This document shows, in pieces, positions 9,950 through 22,529 of a DNA stretch of 64,000 nucleotides. Every line of letters starts with the position of its first letter. Position 1 is the first letter of the stretch. The DNA lies in the NCBI GenBank assembly GCA_030035585.1, contig CM057481.1, forward strand, positions 53,825,128-53,889,127, in the 5' to 3' direction. Both the position numbers and the translations under genes were made by a program. The notes below the pieces were generated by a model, which was not told the DNA's origin, searched no databases, and saw only the letters and a list, made by a program, of their open reading frames with translations. The DNA comes from Dugong dugon (Eukaryota; Chordata; Mammalia; Sirenia; Dugongidae).

Positions 9950-11830
9950 TTTTAGGTGCTGTCGAGTCAGTTCCAACACATAGCGATCCCATGTACAACA
10001 CTCTCTGGTCCTGTGCCATCCTCACGATCTTTGCCGTTTGACCCCATTGTTGCAGCCAATGTGTCAAACCATCTCCTTGAGGGTCTTCCTTTTTTTCCCT
10101 GGCCCTCTACTGTACCAAGCACGTTGACCTTCTACAGGGACTGATTCCTCCTGATAACATGTCCAAAGTAAGCAAGGTGAAGTCTCACTATTCCCACTTC
10201 TAAGGAGCATTCTGGCTGTACTTCTTCCAAGACAGATTTGGTTGTTCTTCTAGCAGTCCATGGTATATTCAATATTCTTCACCAACACCATAATTCAAAG
10301 GCATCAATTCTTCTTCAGCCTTCCTTACTCATTGTCCAGCTTTTGCATCCATGTGAGGTGATTGAAAATATCTTGGTTTTTGTCGGGCTCATTCTTAGTC
10401 CTCAAACTGACGTCTTTGCTTTTTAACACTTTAAAGAGGCCTTTTGCAGCAGATTTGCCCAATGCAATAAGTTGTTTGATCTCCTGACTGCTGCTTCCAT
10501 GGGCGTTGATTGTGGATCCAAGTAAAATGAAATGCTTGACAACTTCAATCTTTTCTCCATTTATGATGCTGCTGCTTATTGGTCCAGTCGTGAGGATTTT
10601 TCTTTTCTTTATGTTGAGGTGTAATCCATACTGAAGGCTGTAGTCTTTGATCTTCATCAGTAAGTGCTTTAAATCTTCTTCACTTTCAGCAGGCAAGGTC
10701 GTGTCATTTGCATAATGCAGATTGTTAATGAGTCTTCCTCCAATCCTGATGCCACGTTCTTTCTTTATATAGTCCATCTTCTCAGATTATTTGCTCAGCA
10801 TACAGATTGAATAAGTGTGGTGAAAGGATACAACCCTGATGCACACCTTTCCTGATTGTAAACCACATAATATCCCGTTTTTCTGTTTGAATGACTGCCT
10901 CTGTCTATGTACAGGTTCTGCATGAGCACAATTAAGTGTTCTGGAATTTCCATTCTTTACAATGTTATCCATAATTTGTTATGATCCGCACAGTCAAATG
11001 TATTTACACAGTCAATAAAACACAGGTAAACATCTTTCTGGTATTCTCTGACATCAGCTATGATATCCCTTGTTCCACATCCTTTTCTGAAACTGGCTTG
11101 AATTTCTGGCAGCTCCCTGTTGATGTACTGTTGCAACCATTTATGAATTATCTTCAGCAAAATTTTACTTGTATGTGATATTAACGATGTTGTTTGATAA
11201 ATTCCGCATTGGTTGGATCACCTTTCTTTGGAATGGGCACAAACACGGATCTCTTCCAATCGGTTGGGCAGGTAGCTGTCTTCGAAATTTCCTGGCATAG
11301 ATGAGAGTGCTTCCAGCATTATATCCATTTGTTGAAACATCTTGATTGGTATTCCATCAGTTCCTGGAGCCTTGTTTTCTGCCAATGCTTTCATTGCAGC
11401 TTGGACTTCTTCCTTCAATACCATCGGTTCTTGATCATATGCTGCCTCCTGAGATGGTTGAACACTGACTAATTCTTTTTGGTACAGTGACTCTCTATAA
11501 TCCTTCCATCTTCTTTTGATGCTTCCTGCTTGGTTCAGTATTTTGCCTATAGAATCCTTCAATATTGCAACTTGAGGCTTGAATTTTTTTCTTCAGTTCC
11601 TTCAGCTTGAGAAATGCTGAGCATATTCTTCCTTCTTGGTTTTCTAACTCCAGGTCTTTGCACATTTCGTTACAATATTTTTCTTTGTCCTCTATAGCTA
11701 TGCTTTGAAATCCTCTGTTCAGCTCTTTTACATTATCATTTCTTCCATTTGCTTTAGCTACTCTATGTTCAAGAGCAAGTTTCAGAGTCTCCTCTGACAT
11801 CCATGTGCGCATATTGGCTCCCAAATATCA
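9950..11830 (-). mobile_element. RTE (BovB-clade) LINE, 5' truncated
   Basis: About 1.9 kb of the reverse-transcriptase part and 3' UTR, read on the minus strand. The 3' end (ggtgctgtcgagtcagttcc in antisense) is at the left. The order is collinear with the sense copy at 43247-45121. The N-terminal endonuclease half is absent. It stops near 11830. Confidence 0.9.
10325..11824 (-). pseudogene. RTE reverse transcriptase, broken
   Basis: Five frame fragments (11824-11495, 11562-11218, 11160-10957, 10972-10787, 10777-10325) together give an RTE-type reverse transcriptase in the right N-to-C order. Landmarks include NKAPGTDGIPIK, then QASFRKGCGTRD, the FIDCVNTFD region and NNLHYANDTTLPAESEEDL. 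The catalytic YADD box is changed to YAND, which should abolish polymerase activity. Multiple frameshifts also preclude a product. Confidence 0.85.
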
Positions 11831-14245
11831 TTCGGTGGATTAGCTAAATCTGAATTCCCTGAGTCTTCTGTTAAAATGCAGGTTTTTTGGATATGTCAAA
11901 CCCAGACCTACTGTTTCGCAATATCTTAGGCCACTCTGATATTCAGTCAGGTTTGGGGACTTCTGGTACACTATCCTTCTTTCTTAAGTGAAGCATACGA
12001 GCATAATTTAGCTTTCCCTGATGACTCAGGCTCATCTTAATGACCATCAATTACTGGGCAGTAGTTTTATTGCTTTGTCGCGCTGCTGTCTCTCACAACT
12101 GCAGCTTTATCCTTGCCTCTGTGGCACACCCATCCCCCACTTCTAATTTGCACTGACTAATGTACTGTTGTCTGATTAATCAGATTGCCAGAATTGTCAG
12201 GATTGTGGGTAAAATCTGAGTCAGGGAGCTTCGACAGCTGTCTCAGGACAGCCTCTTGAATCCACCAGCAAAGGCATGGGGGCTGAAGCTATCTGGTTCA
12301 CAGCTATGTTTTTGGATAGGCAATGTTGTCAAAAGCTGGGCCTCTAGAAAAGTAAGATGTTACTACACTGATTTTGCCTTTGTGCAAGGCTGAGTAGCAC
12401 ACTTTTCCAGAACTGGCAAAAAATAAACAAGCCTCTCCTTAGGTATACAATAGTTGCTCAACATTTTAAACACATTACAAATTCATCACAGATTTATGTC
12501 TCCTTCCTTATTACTGGTTTCCATTAAAGATACATTAAATTTAAAGATCATTTTTAATGTAAATATAGCTTTTAGTATTTTAATGTTAAAGTCTTCTAAA
12601 TGGTACCATATCTGTTTTTCATGATGAGATCGGTTTCTAGATATTGAGGCTAATTTCAGGGGGACCGTTTAATTTTTTAAATTCAAATGTTTCAATATCC
12701 TATGTTTTGGGAGGCCTGTGCTAAAGCTTTCCTCACACGAAGTGACAAAATTCACCTCAGCCACAGTAAACTGAGTGAAGGGAAGCGTCCGTTCAAACTC
12801 TATTTCCTATGGTTTTATATAACATTCAGATTAAAATTTTTTTTCCCAAAACCCTAAAAGCCGTAACAATATTTACTTTACATATGTTCTTTGTTCCCAC
12901 AGTAAAATTATATTCTTGGTAATTTTACAACAGCAGCTACAGACCCCATGAAGCAATGGTGACGGTGTTTTGTCTTTTCCAATGCGCTGTTAATTATTAC
13001 TCTCAAACAAAATGGTCCAGAATAGACTTAGGTTTCTAGGCTGGGGGGAAAAAAAAAAGAAATGCATTACGAAAATTATGTATTTGCCCTCTGGGGACCC
13101 CACCCCCTTTATGAAAACTCTTTCCAATCAATCCACAAAGCAGAATTTGATTCAATTCTGGGGCAAACATTTGCCTGTTGTTGAAGCTCAACGAAAGAAG
13201 GATGCTTCGTGTTTTGGTGCCAAAAAGGGAGGTGGAAGAAAATGGGGAGTTAAATCTAGGGGACAAATAAAGAAATATGTACGTGTATATTTATGTATTC
13301 TGTATTTTGGCTCTAATTGCTTCAAAGATTATTTATTTTTCTTTTTTGCTCTCTTTTTTTAAAAAATACCTTCCAGCTTCTTAACATGTTTTTCAAAGTA
13401 CAAGCTGGAAGGCATAATAAAAAGCAAGCAGGGATATGCTTTTTGAATAGAGTGAAATAATTAATGAAAGAATGCTTCCGTTTGGGCATTTTTTTTATGA
13501 AGTGAAATATATTATTTTTGCTTTTAAAATGGAGGTAATTTGTTACACAAAAGTGGTGTTTTCTTTAATCTGAAAATAATACTAATTATAACACTATTTG
13601 GGGGCTGGATTTTTGAAGCCTAAAATTTCTTTTGTAGTTCGAAATGCCTTACCTCCCGTAACTAAACTGGCTTTCCTCCCTGGATTTTACCGTTTTCTTC
13701 GGCATTGTCCTTTCCCTCCACTCTGGCCACTCTCCTCCCCGGGTTTTCTATGGAATGCCTCCTAGTTCCCCAGGCTTTGGGCTGCTAGTATTTATTCTCT
13801 TTAATTTAATTTATTCTCTTTACATTTAGGTACTTCTCTTTAAGCTATGCACAATATTACATTTTTTTTTTTTTCCAGCAGGAGTAGGGCTGTATGGTGG
13901 AATACAACAAAATAATACATTCTTTGGAGAACTTCTGGTCAGAGAGCAGGTTGCTGTTTAACCACAGAGAAAGGAGCTTTTCTCTCTTCTCAAGGCCCTC
14001 CAGGTTGACACCCCACTGCTATTTCTCAGGGACGGTAAAGGACATTTGATTAACATTGGGGCATAACCATCGTCCCTAATTTGTTGGTAAATTGCTTTCC
14101 GACATTTCATGAAGTATCACAAAAAGACAGGGGTGCTGGTACTGCTTAAACTGCGGCTTCCAGAACCTGGACTTTTCCAAATCTTAGAAAAGGCCTAAAA
14201 GATGCCTTGCTTTTGTATGGACTTCAGGTGTACTTCGAGAGGACT
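11831..14245. other. Unassigned DNA, apparently single copy
   Basis: No gene or confident repeat. 11850-11960 has a faint hAT-like flavour that is too weak to call. Frames at 13012-13362 and 13036-13266 overlap on opposite strands over A/T-rich tracts. A T-tract lies at 13862-13875. Confidence 0.4.
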
Positions 14246-14246
14246 G

Positions 14247-15316
14247 GTATCTTTGTTTCCTAATGTTGCTGTAACAAAACTACCACAAATAGGTGGCTTT
14301 AAAAAACAGAAATTGATTGTCCTGCAGTCTTGGAGGCATTGAGTCTAGGTGAGGGTCTTTGCTTGTTGGTTGCCCCAGGTGTTCCTTGACTTGGAGACTA
14401 TTCTGCACATGGTCTCTTCTCCCTGTGCTTCTGTTTCTCTCTGTGTCTGTTTTATCTTTTCATAAGACACCATAAAGAAAACAAAAATCCTCACAGCTAG
14501 ACCAATAAGCAACATCATGATAAATGAAGAAAAGATTGAAGTTGTCAAGGATTTCATTTTACTTGGATCCACAATCAACACCTGTGGAAGCAGCAGTCAA
14601 GAAATCAAAAGATGCATTGCATTGGGCAAATCTGCTGCAAAAGACCTCTTTAAAGTGTTGAAGAACAAAGATGTCACCTTGAAGACTAAGGTGTGCCTGA
14701 TCCAAGCAGTGGTGTTTTCAATTGCATCGTATGTATGTGAAAGCTGGGCAATGAATAAGGAAGACTGAAGAAAAATTGATGCCTTTGAATGATGGTGTTG
14801 GCGAAGAATACTGAATACACCATGGACTGCCAAAAGAACGAACAAATCTGTCTTGGAAGAAGTGCAGCCAGAATGCTCCTTAGAAGCAAGGATGGAGAGA
14901 CTACATTCTACATACTTTGGATATGTTTTCAGGAGGGATCCATACCTGGAGAAAGACATCATGCTTGGTAAAGCGGAGGGTCAGTGAAAAAGAGGAAGAC
15001 CCTTAATAAGATGGACTGACACAGCGGCTGCAACAATGAGCTCAAGGATAACAACGATTGTTAGCATGGTGCAGGACCGGGGAGTGTTTCGTTCTGTAGC
15101 ACACGGGGTCACTATGAGTCGGAACAGACTCGACGGCACATAACAACAAAAAGAAGACACCATTCAGAAAGGATTAGTTTCAGAGCCCACCCTACTCAAT
15201 TATGACCTTGTTAAAAATAGACAAAACTTCAATCCCAAACATGGACACATTCACAGGTACAGGCGTTAGGGTTTCAACATATATTTTTAGGGGACACAAT
15301 TCAGTCCACAAGAGAT
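14247..15316 (-). mobile_element. MaLR (MLT1-like) LTR split by RTE
   Basis: The left part (14247-14473) has tttcctaatgttgctgtaac and aaacagaaattgattgtcct. The right part (15154-15316) has ccaccctactcaattatgac and ends gggacacaattcagtccaca. This is the antisense layout of a MaLR LTR. The RTE between them is bounded by aagacaccat on both sides. Confidence 0.65.
14474..15153 (+). mobile_element. RTE LINE, 5' truncated, with 10-bp target duplication
   Basis: It runs from the C-terminal reverse-transcriptase region to the tail ggaacagactcgacggcaca followed by taacaacaaa. The flanks aagacaccat (14464-14473 and 15154-15163) are identical. The frame 14517-14768 encodes the RTE segment with SSQEIKRCIALGKSAAKDLF. 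Stops break the rest. Confidence 0.92.
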
Positions 15317-15388
15317 GGTAAAGGAGCTCAACTAACAAAGATCTTTACTCTGTGCAAACAATAGGTTTCTGATTAGTTGTTATTTCTT

Positions 15389-17258
15389 CCTTTTTCTTTT
15401 AACTGTGATTTAAGTGAAAGTTTACAATTCAACTTAGTTTCTCAAACAAAAAGTTATACACACATTGTAAGGTGACCCTAGGTGCTCTCTCTATACCGTG
15501 ACAGCACACTCCTCCTTTCCACCCTGGATTTCCATATCCCCTCCATTTCTGCTTTCTCATCTCGCCTCAGGACAGAAGCTCATGTATCTACTTGAGCTAA
15601 GAAGCACACTCTTCACAACTATCATTTTATGTCCCACAGTCCAGTCCAATCTTTGTCTGAAGAGTTGGCCTCAGAAATTGTTTTAGTTTTGGGCTGATAG
15701 AGAATCCAGTGGTCATGCTTTCTGGGGGTCCTCCGGTCTCAGTCAGACCATTAAGTCTAGTCTTTTTACTAGAACTTGAGTTATGCACCACCACCCCTTC
15801 TCCTGCTCCATCAGGGACTCCCTGTTGTGTTCCCTGTCAGGGCGGTCATTGGTGGTAGCTGGGCACCATCTAGTTCTTCTGGTCTCAGGCGGATGAAGTC
15901 TCTGGTTCATGTGGCCCTTTCTGTCTCTCGAGCTAATACTTCCCTTGTGTCTTTGGTGTTCTTCATTCTTCTTTACCCCAGGTGGTTGGGACCAATTGAC
16001 GCATCTTAGATGACCGCTTGCAACCTTTTAAGACCCCAGACGCCACTCACCAAAGTAGGATGCAGAATATTTTATTAATAAACTTTGTTATGCTAATTGA
16101 CCTAGATGTCCCCTAAAAGCATGGTCCCCAGGCCCCTACCCCTGCTACTCTGTCCCTTGAAGGGTTTGATTGTTTTCAGGAAACTTCTTAGCTTTGATTG
16201 AGTCCAGTTTTGCTGACTTCCCCTGTAGTGTGTACTGTCCTTCCCTTCACCTAAGATAATTCTTGTCCACTATCTCGTTAGTGAATAACTCTCACCCTCC
16301 CTCCCCACCTTGTAACCATCAAAGAATGTTTTCTTCTGTGTTTAAACCTTTTCTTGAGTTCTTATAATAGTGGTCTTATACAATATTTGTCCTTCTATGA
16401 CTGACTAAATTCACTCAGCATAATGCCTGCCAGATTCCTCCATGTTATAAGATGTTTCACAGCTTCATCGCTATTCTTTATCATTGCGTAGTATTCCATT
16501 GTGTGGATATACCGTAATTTGTTTATCCATTCGTCTGTTGATGGGACCTAGGTTGTTTCCATCCTTTTGCTATTGTAAACAGTGTTGCAGTGAACATGAG
16601 TGTGCATATATCTATTCGTGTGACGGCTCTTATTTCTCTAGGGTATATTCCAAGGAGCAGGATTGCTGGATTGTATGGTACTTCTATTTCTAACTTTTTA
16701 AGGAAGCACCAAATCGATTTCCAAAGTGGTCGTACCATTTTACATTCCCACCAACAGTGTATAAGCATTCTAGTCTCTCCACAACCTCTCCAGCATTTAT
16801 TATTTTGTGTTTTTTGGATTAATGCTAGCCTTGTTGGGGTGAGAGGATATCTCATTGTAGTTTTGATCTGCATTTCTCTAATGGCTAATGATTGTGAGCA
16901 TTTCTTCATGCATCTGTTAGCTGCCTGAATATCTTCTTTGGCCAAGTGCCTGTTCATATCCTTTGCCCATTTTTTAATTGGGTTATTTGTCTTTTTGTTG
17001 TTGAGGTTTGCAGTATCTTGTAGATTTTAGAGATTAGACACTGATTGGATTTATTGGAGCCAATTTTTTTTTTCTCAGTCTGTAGGTTGTCTTTTTATTC
17101 TTTTGGTGAAGTCTTTTGATGAGCATAAGTGTTTCATTTTTAGGAACTCCCAGTTATCTGGTCTCTTTTCTGTTGCTTGTGCATTGTTACTTATGGTTTG
17201 TATTCTGTTTATGCCATGTATTAGGACTGCTAGCCTTGTCCCTATTTTTTCTTCCACG
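15389..17258 (-). repeat. L1 3' UTR and ORF2 C-terminus, outer copy
   Basis: The 3'-most L1 copy. 15389-16300 is UTR. The minus-strand frame 16957-16523 is the ORF2 C-terminal domain, with [16 protein letters not shown], then [20 protein letters not shown] (the cysteine-rich segment). It continues upstream in ORF2 to 17258 and then stops abruptly where the second 3' UTR copy begins. Confidence 0.85.
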
Positions 17259-18370
17259 TGAGTATCATTTTATGTCTTATAGTCCAGTCTAATCTTTGTC
17301 TGAAGAGTTGGCCTTGGGAATGGTTTTAGTTTTGGGCTAACAGAGAGTCCGAGGGCCATGTCTTCCAGTGTCCCTCCAGTCTCAGTCAAACCATTAAGTC
17401 TGGTTTTTTTACTAGCATTTCAGTTCTGCACCCCACTTTTCTCCTGCTCTGTCAGTAACTCTCTGTTGTGTTTCCTGTCAGGGCAGTCATTGGTGGTAGC
17501 CAGGCACCATCTAGCTCTTTCGATCTGAGGCTGATGGAGTCTCTGGTTTATGTGGCCTGTTCTGTCTCTTGGGTTAATATTTTCCTTGTGTCTTTGGTGT
17601 TCTTCATTCTCCTTTGCTCCAGGTGGGTTGGGACCAAATGATGCATCTTCGATGGCCATTCACTAGCTTTTAAGACCTCAGATGCCACTCACCAAAGTGG
17701 GATGCAGAACATTTTCTTAATAAAATTTATTATGCCAATTGACCTAGATGCCCCCTGAAACCATGGTACCCAGACCCTTGCTCCTACTACTCTGTCCCTC
17801 AAAGTGTTTGGTTGTATTCAGGAAACTTTTTAGCTTTTGGTTTAATTCAGCTGTGCTGACTTCCCTTGTAGTGTATACTGTCTTTCCCTTCACCTAAGAG
17901 AATATTTGTCTACTGTCTAGTTAGTAAATAACCCTCTCCCTCCCTCCCACCCTCGTAACCATCAAAAAATGTTTTCTTCCGTGTTTAAAACCTTTCTTGA
18001 GTTCTTAAGATAGTGGTCCTGTACAATATTCGTCCTTTTGTGACTGACAAATTTCACTCAGAATAATGCCTTCCAGATTCATCCATGTTATGAGATATTT
18101 CATAGATTCATCATTGTTCTTTATTGTTGCATCATATTCCATTGTGTGAATATACCATAATTTGTTTATCCATTCATCTGTTGATGGCCAACTAGGTTGT
18201 TTCCATCTTTTTGCTATCATGAACGGTGTTGCAATGAACACGGGTGTGTATGTATCTATTCATGTGACAGCTCTTATTTCTCTAGGATATATTCCAAGGA
18301 GTGAGATTGGTGGATTGCATAGTATTTCTATTTCTAGCTTTTTAAGGAAGTGCCAAATTGATTTCCAAAG
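17259..18370 (-). repeat. L1 3' UTR and ORF2 C-terminus, inner copy
   Basis: It repeats 15620-16726 at a constant offset of about 1,643 bp, with roughly 85% identity by eye over the first 150 bases. It lacks the terminal ~235 bases of the 3' UTR. At 18370 it breaks off in ORF2 and the main element resumes several hundred bases further upstream in ORF2 (18371, tctgcattctcaattctg). Confidence 0.8.
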
Positions 18371-19700
18371 TCTGCATTCTCAATTCTGTTCCCTCGGTCT
18401 ATATATCTGTTGCTGTACCAGTACTAGACTGTTTTGACTACCATGGTGGTATAATAGGTTCTAAAATCAGGTAGTGTGAGGCCTCCCACTTTGTTCTTCT
18501 TCAGTAATGCTTTACTTATCTGAGGCCTCTTCCCTTGCCATATGAAGTTGGTGATTTGTTTCTCCAACTCATTAAAAAATGCTGGTGGAATTTGGATCGG
18601 GATTGCATTGTATCTGTAGATCACTTTGGGTAGAATTGACATTTTCACAATATTGAGTCTTCCTATCCATGAGCAAGGTATGTTTTTCTACTTACATAGG
18701 TCTCTTTTGGTTTCTTGCAGTAGAGTCTTGTAGTTTTCTTTGTATAGGTCTTTTATGTCTTTGCTAGATTTATTCCTAAGTATTTTATCTTCTTGGGGGC
18801 TGTTGTAAACGGTATTAATTTGGTGATTTCCTCTTCGAGGTTCTCTTTGTTGGTGTAGAGGAATCCAACCGATTTTTGTATGTTTATCTTGTATCCTGAT
18901 ACTTTGCTGAAATCTTCTATTAATTTCATAGGTTTCTTGTGGATTCTTTGGGGTTTTCTATGTATAAGAGCGTATCATCTGCAAGTAGAGATACTTTTAC
19001 TTCTTCCTTACCGACTTGGAAGCCTTTTATTTCTTTTTCTAGCCTGATTGCTCTGGCTAGGATCTCCAGCACAATGCTGAGTAAGAGTGGTGATAAAGGG
19101 CATCTTTGTCTGGTTCCCATTCTCAAGGGGAATGCTTTCAGATTCTCTCCATTTAGGATGATGTTGGCTGTTGGCTTTGTATAAATGCCCTTAATTACAT
19201 TCAGGAATTTCCCTTCTATTCTTATTTTGTTGAGAGTGTTTATCATGAATGGGTGTTGGACTTTGTCAAATGCCTTTTCTGCATCAATTGATAAGATCAT
19301 GTGGTTCTTGCCCTTTGTTTTATTAATGTGATGGATTACATCGATTATCTGTTGTACCATCCCTGCAGAGCTGGTATGAATCCCACTTGGTCATGGTAAC
19401 TTGTTTTTTTGATATGTTGTTGAATTCTGTTGGCTAGAATTTTGTTGAGGATTTTTGTGTGAATGTTTATGAGGGATATTGGTCTGTAATATTCTTTTTT
19501 TGTGGTGTCTTTACCTGGTTTTGGTATCAGGGTTATGCTGGCTTCATAGAATGAGTTTGGGAGTATTCCCTCCTTTTCTGTGCTCTGAAATACCTTTAGT
19601 AGTAGTGATGTTACAGTTTGGTAGAATTCTCCAGTGAAACCATCTAGGCTAGGGATTTTTTTGGTTGGGAGTTTTTAAATTACCTTTTCAATCTCTTCTT
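18371..19700 (-). pseudogene. L1 ORF2 reverse-transcriptase region
   Basis: Minus-strand frames 19360-18926 and 18648-18424 carry L1 reverse-transcriptase landmarks: [17 protein letters not shown], the [17 protein letters not shown] region and [15 protein letters not shown]. The catalytic ADD survives, with the usual preceding aromatic residue replaced by L. Downstream, [19 protein letters not shown] and [17 protein letters not shown] are typical of the post-RT part. Frameshifts and an internal deletion prevent a full product. Confidence 0.85.
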
Positions 19701-19824
19701 TTGTTATGGGTTTATTTCATTGTTCTACCTCTGTGTTAGTTTAGGTAGGGAGTGTGTTTCTAGAAATTTTTCATTTCCTCTAGGTTTTCAAATTTGTTAG
19801 AGTACAGTTTTTTATAGTATTATG

Positions 19825-20974
19825 TTATGATTCTTTTAATTTCAGTTGGGTCTGTTGTGATATTGCCATCTCATTTCTTATTCGGGTTATTTTCTTCGTC
19901 TCCTGTTTTCCTTCTGTCAGATTGGCCAGTGGTTTATTGATTATGTAGATCTTTTCAAAGAACCAGCTTTTGGTCTTGTTAACTCTTTCAGTTGTGTTTC
20001 CATCCTCTATTTCGTTTAATTCTACTCTAATTTTTATTTTTTCCTTTCTTCTGGTGCCAAGGACTTCTTTTGCTTCTCTCCTTCTACTTGTTCGAGTTGT
20101 AGGGTTAATGTTTTGATTTTGGCCCTTTCTTCTTTTTGGATGTGTGCATTTATTGCTATAAACTGACCTCTGAGCACTACTTTTGCTGTGTCCCAAAGTT
20201 CTGGTAGGATGTGTTTTCATTCTCATTTGATTCTGTGAATTTCTTTATTCTGTCCTTAATTTCTTCTATAACCCAGTAGTTGCTGAGCAAGATGTCCAGT
20301 TTTCATGTGTTTGATTTTCTTTCCTTGCTTTTTCTGTTGTTGATTCCTACTTTTATGGCTTTATGGTCAGAAAAGAAGCTTTGTAATATTTCGATGTTGT
20401 GGATTTTGTTAAGGCTTGCTTTATGGCCTAATATGTGGCCTATTCTGGAGAATGTTCCATGTGCGTTGGAAAAGAAAGTATACTTGGCTGCTGTTGGGTG
20501 GAGTGTTTGGTATATGTCTATGAGATCAAGCTGGTTGATTGTAGCATTGAGCTCTTCCGTGTCTTTGTTGAGCTTCTTTCTGGACGTTTTGTCCTTCACT
20601 GAAAGTGGTGTGTTGAAGTCTCCTACTAGTACTGTGGAGCTGTCTATCTCTCTTTTCAGTGCTGTTAGAGTTTCTTTTATGTATTTTGGAGCCCTGTCGT
20701 CAGGTGCGTAAGTATTTATTATAGTTATGTCCTCCCGGTGTATTGACCCTTTAATCATTATATAGTGTCCTTCCTTATCCTTTGTGGTGGATTTTACTTT
20801 AAAGTCTATTTTGTCAGAGATTAATATTGCCACTCCTGCTCTATTTTGAGTGTTATTTAGTTGATATATTTTTTTCCATCCGTTGAGTTTTAGTTTGTTT
20901 GTGTCTTTAAGTCTAAGGTATGTCTCTTGTAGACAGTATATGGATGGATCGTGTTTTTTTATCCAATGCGCCAC
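19825..20974 (-). pseudogene. L1 ORF2 endonuclease and linker
   Basis: The frame 20974-20303 (223 codons) is the AP-type endonuclease that nicks target DNA for L1 integration. Landmarks are CLQETYL, VAILISDKIDF, TIINTYAPDDRAP and VLVGDFNTPLS near the centre, and IGHILGHKASLNKI near the end. The usual catalytic DH in the DHILG-type motif is altered to GHILG, while SDHKAI is retained. The linker follows in another frame (20226-19825) with NKTKSWFFEKIYIINKPLA. Confidence 0.85.
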
Positions 20975-21479
20975 TCTCTGTCTCTTTATTGGTGCATTTA
21001 GTCCATTTGCATTAAGCGGAATTATTGATAGGTATGAGTTTAGTCTGTCATTTTGATGTCTTTTTTTGTGCGTTGTTCACAGTTTCTTTGTTCCACTTAA
21101 TTTTCTGTGCTGAGTCGTTTTTCTTTATGTATTTTCTTTTCATCTTTTTCATTGTTGTTGATTTTGTGTTTGCTGAGTCTTTATATTTTTCTAGTTTTTT
21201 ATTTTGATTTGTAGGATTGTTAGTTTCCTTTGTGGTTACCTTAATATTTACCCCTATTTTTCTAAGTTTATACCAGTCTTTAATTTCTTTATATCACCTT
21301 GACTTCCCCTCCATATGAAAAATCTATGTCTACATTTTTTAAGTCCCTCTTTTTTGTTTTAATGTTGTCATTTTTTACATATTGGTATCTCTGTTTCCCT
21401 ATTTTCAGTGTTTTAGCTTTGATGTATTTTTGTGACTTCCCTATCTTAGCTGGTATCTGGTTGCTCTGTCCTGTGTTCT

Positions 21480-22519
21480 AGTCTTGGGTTGTTATCTGAT
21501 GTTATTGATTTTCTAATCGGAGGACTCCCTTTAGTATTTCTTGTAATTTTGGTTTAGTTTTTGCAAATTCCCTAAACTTCTGTTTATCTGAAAATGCCCT
21601 AATTTTGCCATCATATTTGAGAGACAGTTTTGTTGGATATATAATTCTTGGCTGGCAATTTTTTTTCCTTCAAGGCTTTATAGATGTCATCCCATTGCCT
21701 TCTTGCCTACATGGTTTCTGCTGAGTATTCCGAGCTTATTCTTACTGACTCTCCTATGTAGATGACTTTTCTTTTATCCCTAGCTGCTCTTAAAATTCTG
21801 TCTTTATCTTTGGTTTTGGCAAGTTTGATTATAATATGTCTTGGTGACTTTCTTTTGGGAGCTACCCTGTGTGGCGTTCAATGAACTTCTTGGGTAGATA
21901 TGTTCTCATTTTTCATGATATCAGGGAAGTTTTCTGTCAACAAATCTTTAACAATTCTCTCTGTATTTTCTGTTATCCCCCTCGTTCTGGCACTCCAATC
22001 ACTTGTAGGTTATTTCTCTTGATCGAGTCCCACATAACTCTTAGAGTTTCTTCATTCTTTTTAATTCTTTTATCTGATTTTTCCCCAGATAAGTTGGTGT
22101 CAAGTACTTTATCTTCAGTGTCACTAATTCTGACTTGTACTGCCTCAATTCTGCTCCTATGACTTTCTATTGAGTTATCTAATTCTGAAATTTTATTTTT
22201 AATCTCCTGGATTTCTGATTGCTGCCTCTCTAAGATTCTTGCAGCATGTTAAATTTGTCATTATGTTCTTCTATAATCTTCTAAATTCCTCTATTGATTT
22301 TTCTATGTCTTCCTTCACTTGTCCTGCACTTTGCCTGATCTCCTTCCTGATGTCCTGTAGATTTCTGTATATTAATCTTTTGCATTTTACCTCCGGTAAT
22401 TCCAAGAAGTTCTCTTCCTCCAGAAAATTTCTTGATCCTTTATTTTGGGAGCTTGCTGAAGCCACCATAGTCTGCCTCTTTATGTGATTTGATATTGACT
22501 GTTGTCTTTGTGCCATCAA
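21480..22519 (-). pseudogene. L1 ORF1, broken
   Basis: ORF1 encodes the RNA-binding, coiled-coil chaperone of the L1 particle. The frame 22519-22271 gives a charged N-terminal segment, with NLQDIRKEIRQSAGQVKEDI suggesting the start of the coiled coil. The RNA-binding domain can be followed leftward only in shifted frames, for example the VAPKRKSPRHIIIKLAKTKD-like stretch around 21870-21810. Internal stops are present. Confidence 0.7.
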
Positions 22520-22529
22520 TAAGTTATTA

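Noticed and set aside
11850..11960. Possible hAT-type remnant
   Set aside because: Only a few words (aaatgcaggtttt, ccagacctactg) fit, and no ends are recognisable.
13012..13362. 116-codon frame ending in a phenylalanine-rich tail
   Set aside because: It runs through A- and T-tracts, has an opposed frame of similar length (13036-13266), and shows no domain.
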